From: JANQRA01 sp035550735
GTDB taxonomy: Bacteria > Actinomycetota > Acidimicrobiia > Spongiisociales > ZC4RG35
Length of the DNA stretch: 64,000 nt
Direction: 5' to 3'
NCBI GenBank assembly: GCA_035550735.1
Contig: DASZOM010000047.1
Coordinates: forward strand, 62,001 to 126,000
The translations under genes and the position numbers were made by a program. A model generated the notes under the pieces. That model was not told the origin of the DNA, searched no databases, and saw only the letters and a program-made list of their open reading frames with translations. How positions within the stretch are numbered: the stretch's first letter is position 1; each line of letters opens with the position of its first letter. Below, piece by piece: positions 1-7,631 of the stretch.

Positions 1-207
1 CTGGACTGGTACGGCTCATTCCCCAACAACGAGCTGGCGGCGATCATGGCCGACGCCGACACGTTCCGCTTCGACGCATCCGACACGATGCCGGCCGAGG
101 TGGGGCAGGGCTCGTTCTGGCAGGCGATGATCGACTGGGTCGCCGCCAACGGCACGGGAACCGAGGACGTCCTGCAGACCGTCGAGGACAGCTGGCCCGC
201 CGGCTGA
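1..207 (+). CDS. Sugar ABC transporter solute-binding protein (C-terminal 68 residues only)
   Basis: The reading frame is open from the first base and stops at 205-207, so only the end of the protein is in view. The visible part reads LDWYGSFPNNELAAI, then GSFWQAMIDWVAANG, and ends VLQTVEDSWPAG, the kind of helical tail found on extracellular carbohydrate-binding proteins of ABC importers. The assignment rests mainly on position: two MalF/MalG-type permeases follow directly on the same strand. No signal peptide or ligand site can be inspected. The substrate is inferred to be an amino sugar or its oligomers because the operon continues with a hexosaminidase and a SIS-domain enzyme. Confidence 0.75.
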   Translation: MDWYGSFPNNELAAIMADADTFRFDASDTMPAEVGQGSFWQAMIDWVAANGTGTEDVLQTVEDSWPAG

Positions 208-222
208 CCGATTGCGTGAGAA

Positions 223-259
223 TGCTGATGCCCGGGCCATCGAGGCCCGGGCATCGGCA
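223..259 (+). promoter_or_regulatory. Intercistronic stem-loop between binding-protein and permease genes
   Basis: Bases 227-238 (GATGCCCGGGCC) and 244-255 (GGCCCGGGCATC) are a perfect 12-bp inverted repeat with a 5-nt loop; a G-U pair and three more pairs extend it to 223-259. No U-tract follows, so it is not a classical terminator. Hairpins here in ABC operons typically protect the upstream binding-protein mRNA and lower permease expression. It also argues that the permease starts after the hairpin, at 269. Confidence 0.75.
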
Positions 260-268
260 CGAAGAGTC

Positions 269-1444
269 ATGACGACACGACGAGAAACCGCGATCACCAG
301 ACGTGGCCCGCTGGCGAGGGGCCTCCTCACCGGCGTCGGCTTTGTCGTGGCGGTCGGGATCGTCTGGCTCGGTGTGGCCATCCTCCTCGACCCGGGCGCA
401 GTCACCAGGATCCTGGTGACCACCTACGAGGCCATCGGTCTCACCGGACAGGCCGAGGCGATCGCCTCGCGTGGCTTGCAGGAGGGGTTCGTCCGTCTCA
501 TCACCTCCCTCTTCGCCCTCCTGGTGGGTGTGGGCGGGGTGTGGCTGCTCTACGTGAGTGGAAACGTCCTGATCGAGGCCTGTCCGGAGCGGGTGAGGCC
601 CCGGCTCCGGCCATGGCTTTTCATCCTCCCCGCCGTGATCCTCCTGGGGGTCTACCTCGTCTTCCCGATGGTGGAGACGATCAGGCTCAGCCTCACCGAA
701 GACGGGGGGTTCGCCGGCAACTTCTCGTTCGTGTTCACGGATCCCGCCATGCGCATCGCCATGCGCAACAACGCGCTCTGGCTGTTGGCCGGGACGAGCG
801 GCTCGGTCGTCATCGGGCTGGCCTTCGCAGGACTCGTCGACCGGGTCAAGCGCGAGGCCTTCGCCAAGACCTTCATCTTCCTGCCCCTGGCCATCTCAGC
901 CGTCGGCGCCTCGGTGATCTGGCGGTTCGTGTACGCATGGAGGCCGGAAGGAGACGAGCAGGTCGGCATGCTGAATGCCGTCTGGACCTCTCTAGGGAAC
1001 GATGCGGTGCCGTTCCTGCAGACGACGCCGTGGAACAACCTATTCCTCATCGTGATCATGATCTGGATCCAGACCGGATTCGCCATGGTCGTCCTCTCGG
1101 CAGCCCTGAAGGGTGTGCCCACCGAGCTGGTCGAGGCGGCCCGGATCGACGGCGCCAGTGAGCGTCAGCTCTTCTTCAGAGTGGTGATCCCTTCGATCCG
1201 GGGCTCGATCATCACCGTGGCCACCACGATCTTCATCGCCATCCTGAAGGTATTCGACATCGTGTTCGTCACCACCGGAGGGCGGTTCGAGACGGAGGTC
1301 ATCGCCAACCGGATGTTCTCCGAGATGTTCCGCTTCAGGAACTTCGGCCAGGCCTCGGCGCTCGCCGTGGTGTTGCTGGTGGTGGTGATCCCGATCATGG
1401 TGGTCAACATCCGCAACCTCCGCCGGCAAGGGGTGGGGGCGTGA
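269..1444 (+). CDS. Carbohydrate ABC transporter permease (MalF/UgpA type)
   Basis: Inner-membrane subunit of a sugar importer. After an N-terminal extension with two hydrophobic segments, the protein carries the permease core (RLRPWLFILPAVILLGVYLVFP onward) with six predicted membrane helices. The EAA loop that docks the ATPase is clear: ELVEAARIDGASERQLFFRV followed by a proline-rich helix. I chose ATG 269 because the upstream in-frame TTG at 212 would place coding sequence inside the perfect hairpin at 223-259. The stop overlaps the next permease start by 4 bases, implying translational coupling. No ATPase gene lies in the operon; a shared MsiK-type ATPase elsewhere is likely. Confidence 0.88.
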   Translation: MTTRRETAITRRGPLARGLLTGVGFVVAVGIVWLGVAILLDPGAVTRILVTTYEAIGLTGQAEAIASRGLQEGFVRLITSLFALLVGVGGVWLLYVSGNVLIEACPERVRPRLRPWLFILPAVILLGVYLVFPMVETIRLSLTEDGGFAGNFSFVFTDPAMRIAMRNNALWLLAGTSGSVVIGLAFAGLVDRVKREAFAKTFIFLPLAISAVGASVIWRFVYAWRPEGDEQVGMLNAVWTSLGNDAVPFLQTTPWNNLFLIVIMIWIQTGFAMVVLSAALKGVPTELVEAARIDGASERQLFFRVVIPSIRGSIITVATTIFIAILKVFDIVFVTTGGRFETEVIANRMFSEMFRFRNFGQASALAVVLLVVVIPIMVVNIRNLRRQGVGA

Positions 1445-2361
1445 CCGCCGTTGTCGACCCAGCCGCCCGGGTGACCCTGGAAACGGGCTCGGTCGACAGC
1501 CGACGCTCCCCTTTCGGGCGATTCACCAGGAGCCCCCTGGTCCGCATCACAGTCGTCGTGATCGGATTCCTCTGGACGTTGCCCACCGCAGGGATGCTGA
1601 TCTCGTCGTTCCGGGGCCCGAACGCCATCCGTGACTCCGGCTGGTGGACCGTCCTCGCCCACCCTTTCGAGACCGGCCAATGGACACTCTCGAATTACGC
1701 CGAGGTGCTCACCAACGACGGGATGGCCGACGCCTTCCTCAACAGTCTGATCGTGACGATTCCGGCGACCGTGATCCCGATCACGATCGCCGCCTTCGCC
1801 GCATATGCCTTCGCCTGGCTGCGCTTCCCCGGCAGATCGCTGCTGTTCGCAGTCGTGGTCGGGCTCCTCGTCGTCCCGATTCAGATGACCCTGGTCCCGT
1901 TGCTCCGTCTCTACGGGGATCTCGGCCTCACCGGCAACTTCCTCGGGATCTGGCTGGCCCACACCGGGTTCGGCCTGCCTCTCGCCATCTACCTTCTCTA
2001 CAACTACATATCGACTCTCCCCCACGAGATCATGGAGTCGGCGGCGGTCGACGGGGCAAGCCCCTTCACCACGTTCACCCGTCTGGTCCTCCCCCTCTCC
2101 TTCCCGGCGCTGGCCGCGTTCGCCATCTTCCAGTTCCTGTGGGTGTGGAACGATCTGCTGGTGGCACTGGTGTTCCTGGGCACGGGCTCGGAGACCGCGA
2201 TCCTGACCGCCCGCCTCAACGAACTGGTCGGCACCCGGGGAGAGGACTGGCATCTGCTCACCGCCGCTGCTTTCGTCTCGATGGTGGTGCCGCTCCTCTT
2301 CTTCCTCGGTCTGCAGCGCTACTTCGTCCGCGGCCTCCTCAGCGGCTCGGTCAAGGGATGA
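1441..2361 (+). CDS. Carbohydrate ABC transporter permease (MalG type)
   Basis: Second membrane subunit of the sugar importer, 306 residues. It shows the MalG pattern: an N-terminal helix (ITVVVIGFLWTLPTAGMLISS), an external loop, five further helices, and the EAA loop HEIMESAAVDGASPFTTFTRL. The start is a GTG whose last two bases begin the TGA of the preceding permease. It ends in an ATGA overlap with the hexosaminidase gene, so transporter and catabolic enzyme are made from one message. Substrate specificity cannot be read from the permease; GlcNAc, chitobiose or muropeptide sugars are the inference from neighbours. Confidence 0.9.
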   Translation: MTAVVDPAARVTLETGSVDSRRSPFGRFTRSPLVRITVVVIGFLWTLPTAGMLISSFRGPNAIRDSGWWTVLAHPFETGQWTLSNYAEVLTNDGMADAFLNSLIVTIPATVIPITIAAFAAYAFAWLRFPGRSLLFAVVVGLLVVPIQMTLVPLLRLYGDLGLTGNFLGIWLAHTGFGLPLAIYLLYNYISTLPHEIMESAAVDGASPFTTFTRLVLPLSFPALAAFAIFQFLWVWNDLLVALVFLGTGSETAILTARLNELVGTRGEDWHLLTAAAFVSMVVPLLFFLGLQRYFVRGLLSGSVKG

Positions 2362-3917
2362 GTGCCGCCGACCACCATCTCATGCTGGCGTTCGAGGGCT
2401 CGGTGATGCCCGACTGGCTGCGCACCCGCCTCGGCGAATCCCCGCCGGCGGGGGTGACGCTGTTCCGGGAGCACAACATGAAGACCCCGGACCAGGTCGC
2501 CGAGCTGACGACGGCCCTGCAATGGGCCAACGGCGCCGACCTCCCCCTACTCATCGCCATGGACCAGGAGGGTGGCCAACTCACGGGTCTGCCCGGCTCC
2601 ACGCCCTTCGCCGGCAACATGGCCCTGGGGGCGGCCGGTGACACCGACCTGACCCGACAGGTCGCCGAGGCGATGGCCCGTGAGATGTCCGCGGTGGGGG
2701 CCAACCTCAACTACGCCCCGGTTGCCGATGTGGCAACCCGGCCCGGCAACCCCTCGCTCGGCGTTCGCAGCTTCGGGGAGGACCCGAAGCTGGTCGCCGA
2801 CCACGTGGCGGCGGCAGTGGCCGGCTTCGCCGCGGGTGGGGTCCTCGCCACCCTCAAACACTTCCCGGGCAAGGGTGAGGCCGCGGTGGACCCCCACTAC
2901 GACCTGCCCCGCCTAGACATCGATCGTGACCGTCTCGACGCCGTGGAGCTTGCGCCCTTCCGGGCCGGGATCGGAGCCGGCGCCTCCCTGGTGATGACCG
3001 GGCACTACTCGGTGCCCGCCCTCACCGGGCATCCCGACCTGCCCGTCTCGATGAGCAGCCGGGCGATCGACGGCTTCATCCGCTCCGAGCTCGGTTTCGA
3101 AGGGGTGGTCATCACCGACGCACTCGACATGGGCGCCCTGGATCAGGGCGCGGGCCAGGTGATCGACCTGATCGCCTCGATGAGCGGGGGCAACGACCTC
3201 CTCCTCTGCATGCCCGACGAGCAGCTCAGGGAGCGGGCCCGGCTCGCCGTGGATCGGGGCGCCAGCCGCGGGCTGATCCGACCTGAAGCACTGGAGGCTT
3301 CGGTGGGCCGGATTGGGGCCGTGCGGGCCCGGATCCCCGACGTGGAGATGGACCCGGGCCTCGTCGGCTCCCATCTCTCGCTCGCCGAGGAGCTGGCCCG
3401 TCGCTCGGTGACCCTGGTGCGCAACGACACCAGGCTGCTCCCGCTCCGACTCGGAGCCGATGCGAGCATCCTCGCCATCGAGCCGGCGCCGACCAACGTC
3501 ACCCCGGCCGACACCACTGCGCTCTACGCGCCCGCGATGGCGGCCGCCCTGCGGGCATTCCATCCCCGTGTCGAGGAGCTGGTGTATCCACACGAGCCGG
3601 CCGACGACGACATCGCCGCGATAGTGGAGAGGGCGGCGGGAGTCGATCTCGTCGTGGCGGGCACCGTCAACGCCACTTCGGGTCAGGCTGACCTGACGAG
3701 CCTCCTCGCCCGGTCGGGGACGCCTCTGGTGACAGTGGCGCTGCGCGAGCCGCAGGACCTCAGGGCGTACCCGGGAGCACGCACCCACGTCTGCACCTAC
3801 AGCGGCCACTCCCCGGCGATGACCGCCCTGGCCCAGGCCCTGTTCGGCGAGATCGGCTTCGCAGGGCGCCTCCCGGTGGCGATCCCCGGTCTCTACCCGA
3901 TCGGTCATGGCCTCTGA
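2358..3917 (+). CDS. nagZ: Beta-N-acetylhexosaminidase, glycoside hydrolase family 3 (NagZ-like)
   Basis: 519-residue GH3 enzyme that removes terminal N-acetylglucosamine from chitooligosaccharides or muropeptides. Visible motifs are IAMDQEGG near residue 66, the NagZ signature KHFPGKG at 167-173 (most NagZ proteins have KHFPGHG), the D-x-H dyad at 178-180 that serves as general acid/base in this family, and the nucleophile Asp254 in VVITDALDMGAL. A C-terminal region of about 170 residues resembles the extra domain of long NagZ proteins. No signal peptide is seen, so it probably acts in the cytoplasm on imported sugars. ATG 2358 overlaps the permease stop as ATGA. Frame is intact throughout. 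Confidence 0.9.
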   Translation: MSAADHHLMLAFEGSVMPDWLRTRLGESPPAGVTLFREHNMKTPDQVAELTTALQWANGADLPLLIAMDQEGGQLTGLPGSTPFAGNMALGAAGDTDLTRQVAEAMAREMSAVGANLNYAPVADVATRPGNPSLGVRSFGEDPKLVADHVAAAVAGFAAGGVLATLKHFPGKGEAAVDPHYDLPRLDIDRDRLDAVELAPFRAGIGAGASLVMTGHYSVPALTGHPDLPVSMSSRAIDGFIRSELGFEGVVITDALDMGALDQGAGQVIDLIASMSGGNDLLLCMPDEQLRERARLAVDRGASRGLIRPEALEASVGRIGAVRARIPDVEMDPGLVGSHLSLAEELARRSVTLVRNDTRLLPLRLGADASILAIEPAPTNVTPADTTALYAPAMAAALRAFHPRVEELVYPHEPADDDIAAIVERAAGVDLVVAGTVNATSGQADLTSLLARSGTPLVTVALREPQDLRAYPGARTHVCTYSGHSPAMTALAQALFGEIGFAGRLPVAIPGLYPIGHGL

Positions 3918-4930
3918 TGGCGCTGATCGACGAGATCGAGGAGCAGCCCGACGTCATCGCTCGGGTGTTGGCGGAGGGCGGGGCCGAGGCGGGCGAAGTC
4001 GCTCGGTTGGCGCACGGGTGCAGCCATGTCGTGGTCGCCGCCCGGGGCACCTCCGACAATGCGGCTCGTTATGCCCAGTACGTGTGGGGGATGCGCAACG
4101 GGCTCACCGTCACCCTGGCCACCCCGTCGCTGTTCACGCTCTATCGGTCGCCGCCTCGTCTCGACGGCGCCCTGGTCGTGGGCATCTCCCAGAGCGGTGA
4201 GTCACCCGACATCGTCTCGGTGCTCGCCGAGGGACGTGCCCAGGGGCGGCCTACGGTGGCCATCACCAACGAGCCAAGATCTCCCCTGGCCGGTGAGGCG
4301 GACTCGGTGCTCGATCTGCGCTGCGGGGCCGAGACAGCAGTCGCCGCCACCAAGACCTACACGGCCCAGCTCACGGTCATCGCCGCCGTCTCGGCCGCGA
4401 TGCTCGGTCAGGACCGAAATCTCGGATCGATCCCGGGACTGTTGTCAGAAACGTTGGGCGGGGCCGGACAGGCGCGGGCAGCGGCGGAGACGATGACCGG
4501 GTTCGAGCACGCAGCCGTCCTCGGGCGCGGGCTCAACCTGGCGACCGCCTTCGAGTGGGCGTTGAAGATGCAGGAGCTGAGCTACGTGGTCGCCCAGCCC
4601 TTCTCCACGGCCGACTTCCTCCACGGGCCCATCGCGGTCGTGGATCGGCAATATCCGGTCCTGGCCGTGATCGCCGGGGGTCCCACCAGCCACGACGTGG
4701 TCGAGGCACTCGACAGGGCCCGTCAGGCCGGTGCCCCGACACTGGGCATCTCCAATACCGCAGACCTCGATGCCGCCGACGTGATGCTCCGTTTCCCCGA
4801 AGTCGAGGAGTGGCTGAGCCCGATACCGGCGATCGTCATCGCCCAGCTGTTCACCTACTGGCTGACCGTGGGCCAGGGCGACGATCCCGACAACCCACGC
4901 GGGCTATCCAAGGTCACCCGGACCCTCTAG
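3917..4930 (+). CDS. SIS-domain glucosamine-6-phosphate deaminase/isomerase (NagB-II/AgaS type)
   Basis: 337 residues with two SIS sugar-phosphate-binding domains, like the isomerase half of GlmS but without the glutaminase domain. Motifs include AARGTSDNAARYAQY near residue 40, VVGISQSGESPDIV near 92 with the phosphate-binding serines, and AATKTYTAQL near 140. The family members NagB-II and AgaS convert glucosamine-6-phosphate or a related amino sugar phosphate to a ketose phosphate and ammonia. The ATG shares a base with the hexosaminidase stop (TGATG), making it the last gene of the operon. Transport, hydrolysis and deamination together form an amino-sugar catabolic pathway; the kinase and deacetylase are not in view. 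Confidence 0.85.
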   Translation: MALIDEIEEQPDVIARVLAEGGAEAGEVARLAHGCSHVVVAARGTSDNAARYAQYVWGMRNGLTVTLATPSLFTLYRSPPRLDGALVVGISQSGESPDIVSVLAEGRAQGRPTVAITNEPRSPLAGEADSVLDLRCGAETAVAATKTYTAQLTVIAAVSAAMLGQDRNLGSIPGLLSETLGGAGQARAAAETMTGFEHAAVLGRGLNLATAFEWALKMQELSYVVAQPFSTADFLHGPIAVVDRQYPVLAVIAGGPTSHDVVEALDRARQAGAPTLGISNTADLDAADVMLRFPEVEEWLSPIPAIVIAQLFTYWLTVGQGDDPDNPRGLSKVTRTL

Positions 4931-4961
4931 ATCAGGAGCAGACGGGTCGCGCTCGCAGGCG

Positions 4962-5318
4962 TCAGTCGCCGTTTCCCTGTCGGAGCAGAGCCGATATGCG
5001 CTGGCGGCTCACCCCGAACAGGGCGGCGATCGCCTCCATCGTCAGACCTTCTGCACGAAGCGCCCGGGCTTCGGCTTGACGCACCTTGGAGCCGATCGTC
5101 TGCAGGGCCTCGATGTTGGCCGTGATCAGCTCGACGACGAGCGGCCGGGGCTCGCGGGTTATCGCCTCGAGTATGGGGACGTCGTCGTCGATGGCGGCGC
5201 GCATCGCCATGACCCTCGCCTGGATCTCGGTGCTTCTCGTCACGTTCTCCCGGGTGGCTGCGTCGATCTCGACGAGGGCCCGTCTCAGGTCCGAGCGATG
5301 GTCCGACCGCTGATCCAT
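4962..5318 (-). CDS. Helix-turn-helix protein of unknown function, possible regulator
   Basis: 118 residues starting MDQRSDHRSDLRRALVEID. The N-terminal two thirds look helical and possibly coiled-coil; the C terminus holds a clear helix-turn-helix, EGLTMEAIAALFGVSRQRIS, followed by ALLRQGNGD. This resembles the recognition helix of sigma-factor region 4 or Hin-type proteins. I chose the ATG at 5318 because upstream in-frame sequence is low-complexity, runs through the promoter region and lacks a ribosome site. It is convergent with the sugar operon and divergent from the redoxin gene, facing a palindrome at 5366-5377, so autoregulation and control of the redoxin pair is a reasonable guess. 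No family name is certain. Confidence 0.7.
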   Translation of the reverse strand: MDQRSDHRSDLRRALVEIDAATRENVTRSTEIQARVMAMRAAIDDDVPILEAITREPRPLVVELITANIEALQTIGSKVRQAEARALRAEGLTMEAIAALFGVSRQRISALLRQGNGD

Positions 5319-5365
5319 GGGAGCAGGGTGGCCCTTCTCGCTGTCTCTGTCAACAACCGTTTCCG

Positions 5366-5404
5366 CAATAGCTATTGACACAGCCTGGCTCGGGGACGTA
5401 TATT
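5366..5404 (+). promoter_or_regulatory. Strong sigma-70-type promoter with palindrome across its -35 box
   Basis: TTGACA at 5375-5380 and TATATT at 5399-5404 are separated by 18 bp, the closest match to consensus in the window; transcription would start near 5411. A perfect 12-bp palindrome, CAATAGCTATTG (5366-5377), overlaps the -35 box. A second inverted pair, TGTCAA (5348-5353) and TTGACA (5375-5380), brackets it. This is the arrangement of a repressor operator, and the divergent HTH gene is the obvious candidate regulator. Confidence 0.75.
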
Positions 5405-5437
5405 CGGGGCACCGCCTGAGAACGGCACGGCCGGGGG

Positions 5438-5459
5438 CGGCCCGACTCCTTCCGGGCCG
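5438..5459 (+). promoter_or_regulatory. 5' leader stem-loop upstream of the redoxin gene
   Basis: CGGCCCG (5438-5444) pairs with CGGGCCG (5453-5459) around an 8-nt loop. It sits inside a leader of about 175 nt between the predicted transcription start near 5411 and the start codon at 5587. I recognise no riboswitch class in this leader. Confidence 0.45.
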
Positions 5460-5586
5460 ATGAGATTCGGTTGGGGGGCTGAGTCGAGGGCTCCAGGTGG
5501 CGGGGCCTTCCCGACCCCGTCTCCTGGGGCCCTCACTCGCGTCCGGGCCGGGGTTTGCCGACGCTCCAACCGCGGTAATGCTGGCC

Positions 5587-6060
5587 ATGAGCACCGCGAT
5601 CGGTCACTTCAGCCTGCCGGCGAGCACCGGCCAGACCCTTTCGTTCGAGTCCTTTCGGGGCAAGGTGCCGATAGCCATGGTCTTTCTCGGGGACCTCTCC
5701 GCAGAGGAGGAACGCAACCTGCTCACCGAGTTGGACTCGCATCTCAAGGATTTCGGCTCGCAGCGAGCCCAGCTCCTCATCGTCTCCAGGGTCACCGCGC
5801 GGGTCGCGCGTGAGGTCAGCGACGAGATGGGGCTCGCAGTCCCTCTGCTCGCCGATGCCAGCGGCGCTCTCGCCCGCGAGCACGGCGCAGAGGACGAGAC
5901 CGGCCGGCGCATTCCTGTCGCCATCCTCGCCGACAAGGACGGTGCCATCGTGCGCCGATTCGACCCGCTTCCCGAGGATGATCCGGCGAGCGCGATCGAA
6001 GCGCTGCTCTACTCGGTACGCGCCTTGGGCTCCACGGCGCTCTCGGGCCCCGGAGGATGA
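5587..6060 (+). CDS. Thioredoxin-fold redoxin-like protein lacking the peroxidatic cysteine
   Basis: About 157 residues (start MSTAIGHFSLPAST; ATG 5578 is an alternative). The layout is that of AhpC/TSA peroxiredoxins: GHFSLPASTGQTLSFESFRGK, a central strand IAMVFLGDLS, later LLIVSRVTARVAREVSDEM, then PLLADASGALAREHGAEDE and the typical PVAILADKDGAIVRRF. Where peroxiredoxins carry the catalytic TxxC there is GDLSAEEE, and I see no cysteine anywhere in the protein. It therefore cannot be a classical peroxidase and may act as a scaffold or binding protein. It overlaps the next gene by 4 bases (ATGA) and is driven by the strong promoter at 5375-5404. Confidence 0.75.
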   Translation: MSTAIGHFSLPASTGQTLSFESFRGKVPIAMVFLGDLSAEEERNLLTELDSHLKDFGSQRAQLLIVSRVTARVAREVSDEMGLAVPLLADASGALAREHGAEDETGRRIPVAILADKDGAIVRRFDPLPEDDPASAIEALLYSVRALGSTALSGPGG

Positions 6061-6551
6061 AGCTCCTGGAGATCTATCTCGACGACCATTGGGCCGGCGC
6101 CGGGGCCGGTCGGAGTCTGGCGCGACGTCTCGCTCGGAACAATGCCGGCACCGATTGGGCGTGGGCGCTGGAAGAGGTGATGGGCGAAATCGAGGAGGAC
6201 GATCGAACCCTGGAGACGATACGGGACAGGCTCGGGGTCACCGGTGGCGGGGTCAAGAGGTCGCTGGCCCAAGTCGGTGAGCGAGTGGCGCGTCTCAAGC
6301 TCAATGGGCGTCTCGTCACCTACTCGCCGCTGAGCAAGGTTCTCGAGGTCGAAGCGCTGATCGCCGGCGTGTCGGCGAAGCGGCTCCTCTGGACGGCTCT
6401 CGGCGAGATCGCCGCGAACAACCCGGCCCTCGCCGGGTTCGGGTTCGCCGACTTGGAGCAGCGCGCCGACGCCCAGCTGGCGACATTGCGCAGATTCCAT
6501 CGAGACGCCGTCACGGAGGCGTTCGCCGAGGACGGGTCGCTGCGGTCCTGA
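6057..6551 (+). CDS. Helical protein of unknown function coupled to the redoxin
   Basis: 164 residues, no family recognised. It is rich in alpha-helix formers and charged residues and has no membrane segment or signal peptide. The central part (LEEVMGEIEEDDRTLETIRD, then KRSLAQVGERVARLKLNGRL) suggests a helical bundle. One basic-aromatic stretch lies at LRRFHRDAVTEAF near the C terminus. The ATGA overlap with the redoxin gene means the two are translationally coupled and probably work together. It is convergent with the SDR gene, whose end is only about 10 bp away. Confidence 0.7.
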   Translation: MKLLEIYLDDHWAGAGAGRSLARRLARNNAGTDWAWALEEVMGEIEEDDRTLETIRDRLGVTGGGVKRSLAQVGERVARLKLNGRLVTYSPLSKVLEVEALIAGVSAKRLLWTALGEIAANNPALAGFGFADLEQRADAQLATLRRFHRDAVTEAFAEDGSLRS

Positions 6552-6560
6552 CCGCAGGCC

Positions 6561-7559
6561 TCAGTCGCGCCTGCCCAGCACCCAGGTCAGTGCGCCGAGC
6601 CCGATCGTGGCTGCCACGGGCATCCGGAACCGGGTGAGCCAGAGGGCCGGGCTGAACCCGTGGGACCGTGAGTCGAAGTCGCCATGGGCACCGAGATCGA
6701 CGTCGACCGGCTCGAAGAGGTTGCCCTCGACGTTCGCCTGATCGCGAGGGCGATCGTCCAACTGGCTCTCCACGCCGCTGCTCCCCAGATACTGGTCCAA
6801 CAGCCCGGGAGCCAGGCTGTTACCGGCCATGGTGAGGATGGTGGGCAGAGCAACGTTGACCTCACGCCTCCTCTCCCGATAGGCGAGATGGACGGCCTCG
6901 GCGGCGACCTCGGGCTGATAGATGGGCGGCACCGGCATGGGGTGTCGATCGAACTTGGACCGGCAGTGGGAGAACTGAGGTGTGTTGATCGCGGGCAGGT
7001 TGACCATGCCGACATGCACCGACGAACCCTGGTGGATCAGCTCCGCCCGCACCGACTCGGTCAGGCCATTGATGGCGTGCTTGGCGCCGCAGTAGGCGGA
7101 TTGGAGCGGAATCCCCCGATAGGCCAGGGCCGAGCCCACCTGGACGATCGTGCCCCTGTCCCGGGGTCGCATCTTCCCCAGGGCGGTCCTGGTCCCCCAC
7201 ACGGTGCCCAGATAGGTCACCCTTGTTGCCCGTTCGAACTCCTCGGGCGTGCAGTCCTCGAAGAACCCGAACACCGTTGTCATGGCATTGTTCACCCAGA
7301 GATCGATCGGCCCGAGCTCGGTCTCCACCCGATCGGCCGCCGCCTGCACCTGGTCGGCGTCGGAGACGTCGGTGGGCAGCGCCAGGGCCCTGCCTCCCAG
7401 GTTCTCCACCTCCACGGCGGTGGCCTTCAAGGCTCGCTCGCCACGCGCCAGCAGCCCGATGAGCGCACCGTCGGCCGCGAAGCGCCGGGCGACAGCCCGG
7501 CCCACGCCGCTGGAGGCACCGGTGATCACGACCACGGGCGGCGGGGTGGTTGGGGGCAT
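6561..7559 (-). CDS. Short-chain dehydrogenase/reductase (SDR) with C-terminal hydrophobic tail
   Basis: 332 residues. The N terminus has the classical SDR cofactor motif VVITGASSGVGRAVARRFA and the structural NNAMTTVFG motif. The catalytic tyrosine and lysine lie in YCGAKHA (residues about 157-163) after the serine in VQVGSALAYRG. The arginine at the end of the second strand (LARGERAL) hints at NADPH. Beyond the usual 250 residues there is an 80-residue extension ending in a hydrophobic helix, PVAATIGLGALTWVLGRRD, which may tether it to the membrane. The substrate is unknown. It is transcribed away from the sigma-factor gene's end, with about 70 bp between them. Confidence 0.88.
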   Translation of the reverse strand: MPPTTPPPVVVITGASSGVGRAVARRFAADGALIGLLARGERALKATAVEVENLGGRALALPTDVSDADQVQAAADRVETELGPIDLWVNNAMTTVFGFFEDCTPEEFERATRVTYLGTVWGTRTALGKMRPRDRGTIVQVGSALAYRGIPLQSAYCGAKHAINGLTESVRAELIHQGSSVHVGMVNLPAINTPQFSHCRSKFDRHPMPVPPIYQPEVAAEAVHLAYRERRREVNVALPTILTMAGNSLAPGLLDQYLGSSGVESQLDDRPRDQANVEGNLFEPVDVDLGAHGDFDSRSHGFSPALWLTRFRMPVAATIGLGALTWVLGRRD

Positions 7560-7631
7560 CGTGACCTCTACCCCGGTCCAGCCCTGTACAAACGACGTGG
7601 TCCCGCCAGCAGGGCTGATCCCTTCAGCGGC

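Noticed and set aside
212..268. N-terminal extension of the first permease from TTG 212
   Set aside because: The extension would be encoded by the perfect intercistronic hairpin; ATG 269 is the simpler start.
541..1161. Long antisense and out-of-frame reading frames over many genes
   Set aside because: They follow from high GC content, show arginine- and proline-rich composition, and lack family motifs and ribosome sites.
5411..5586. Known riboswitch in the long redoxin leader
   Set aside because: One clear stem-loop exists, but I could match no riboswitch class.
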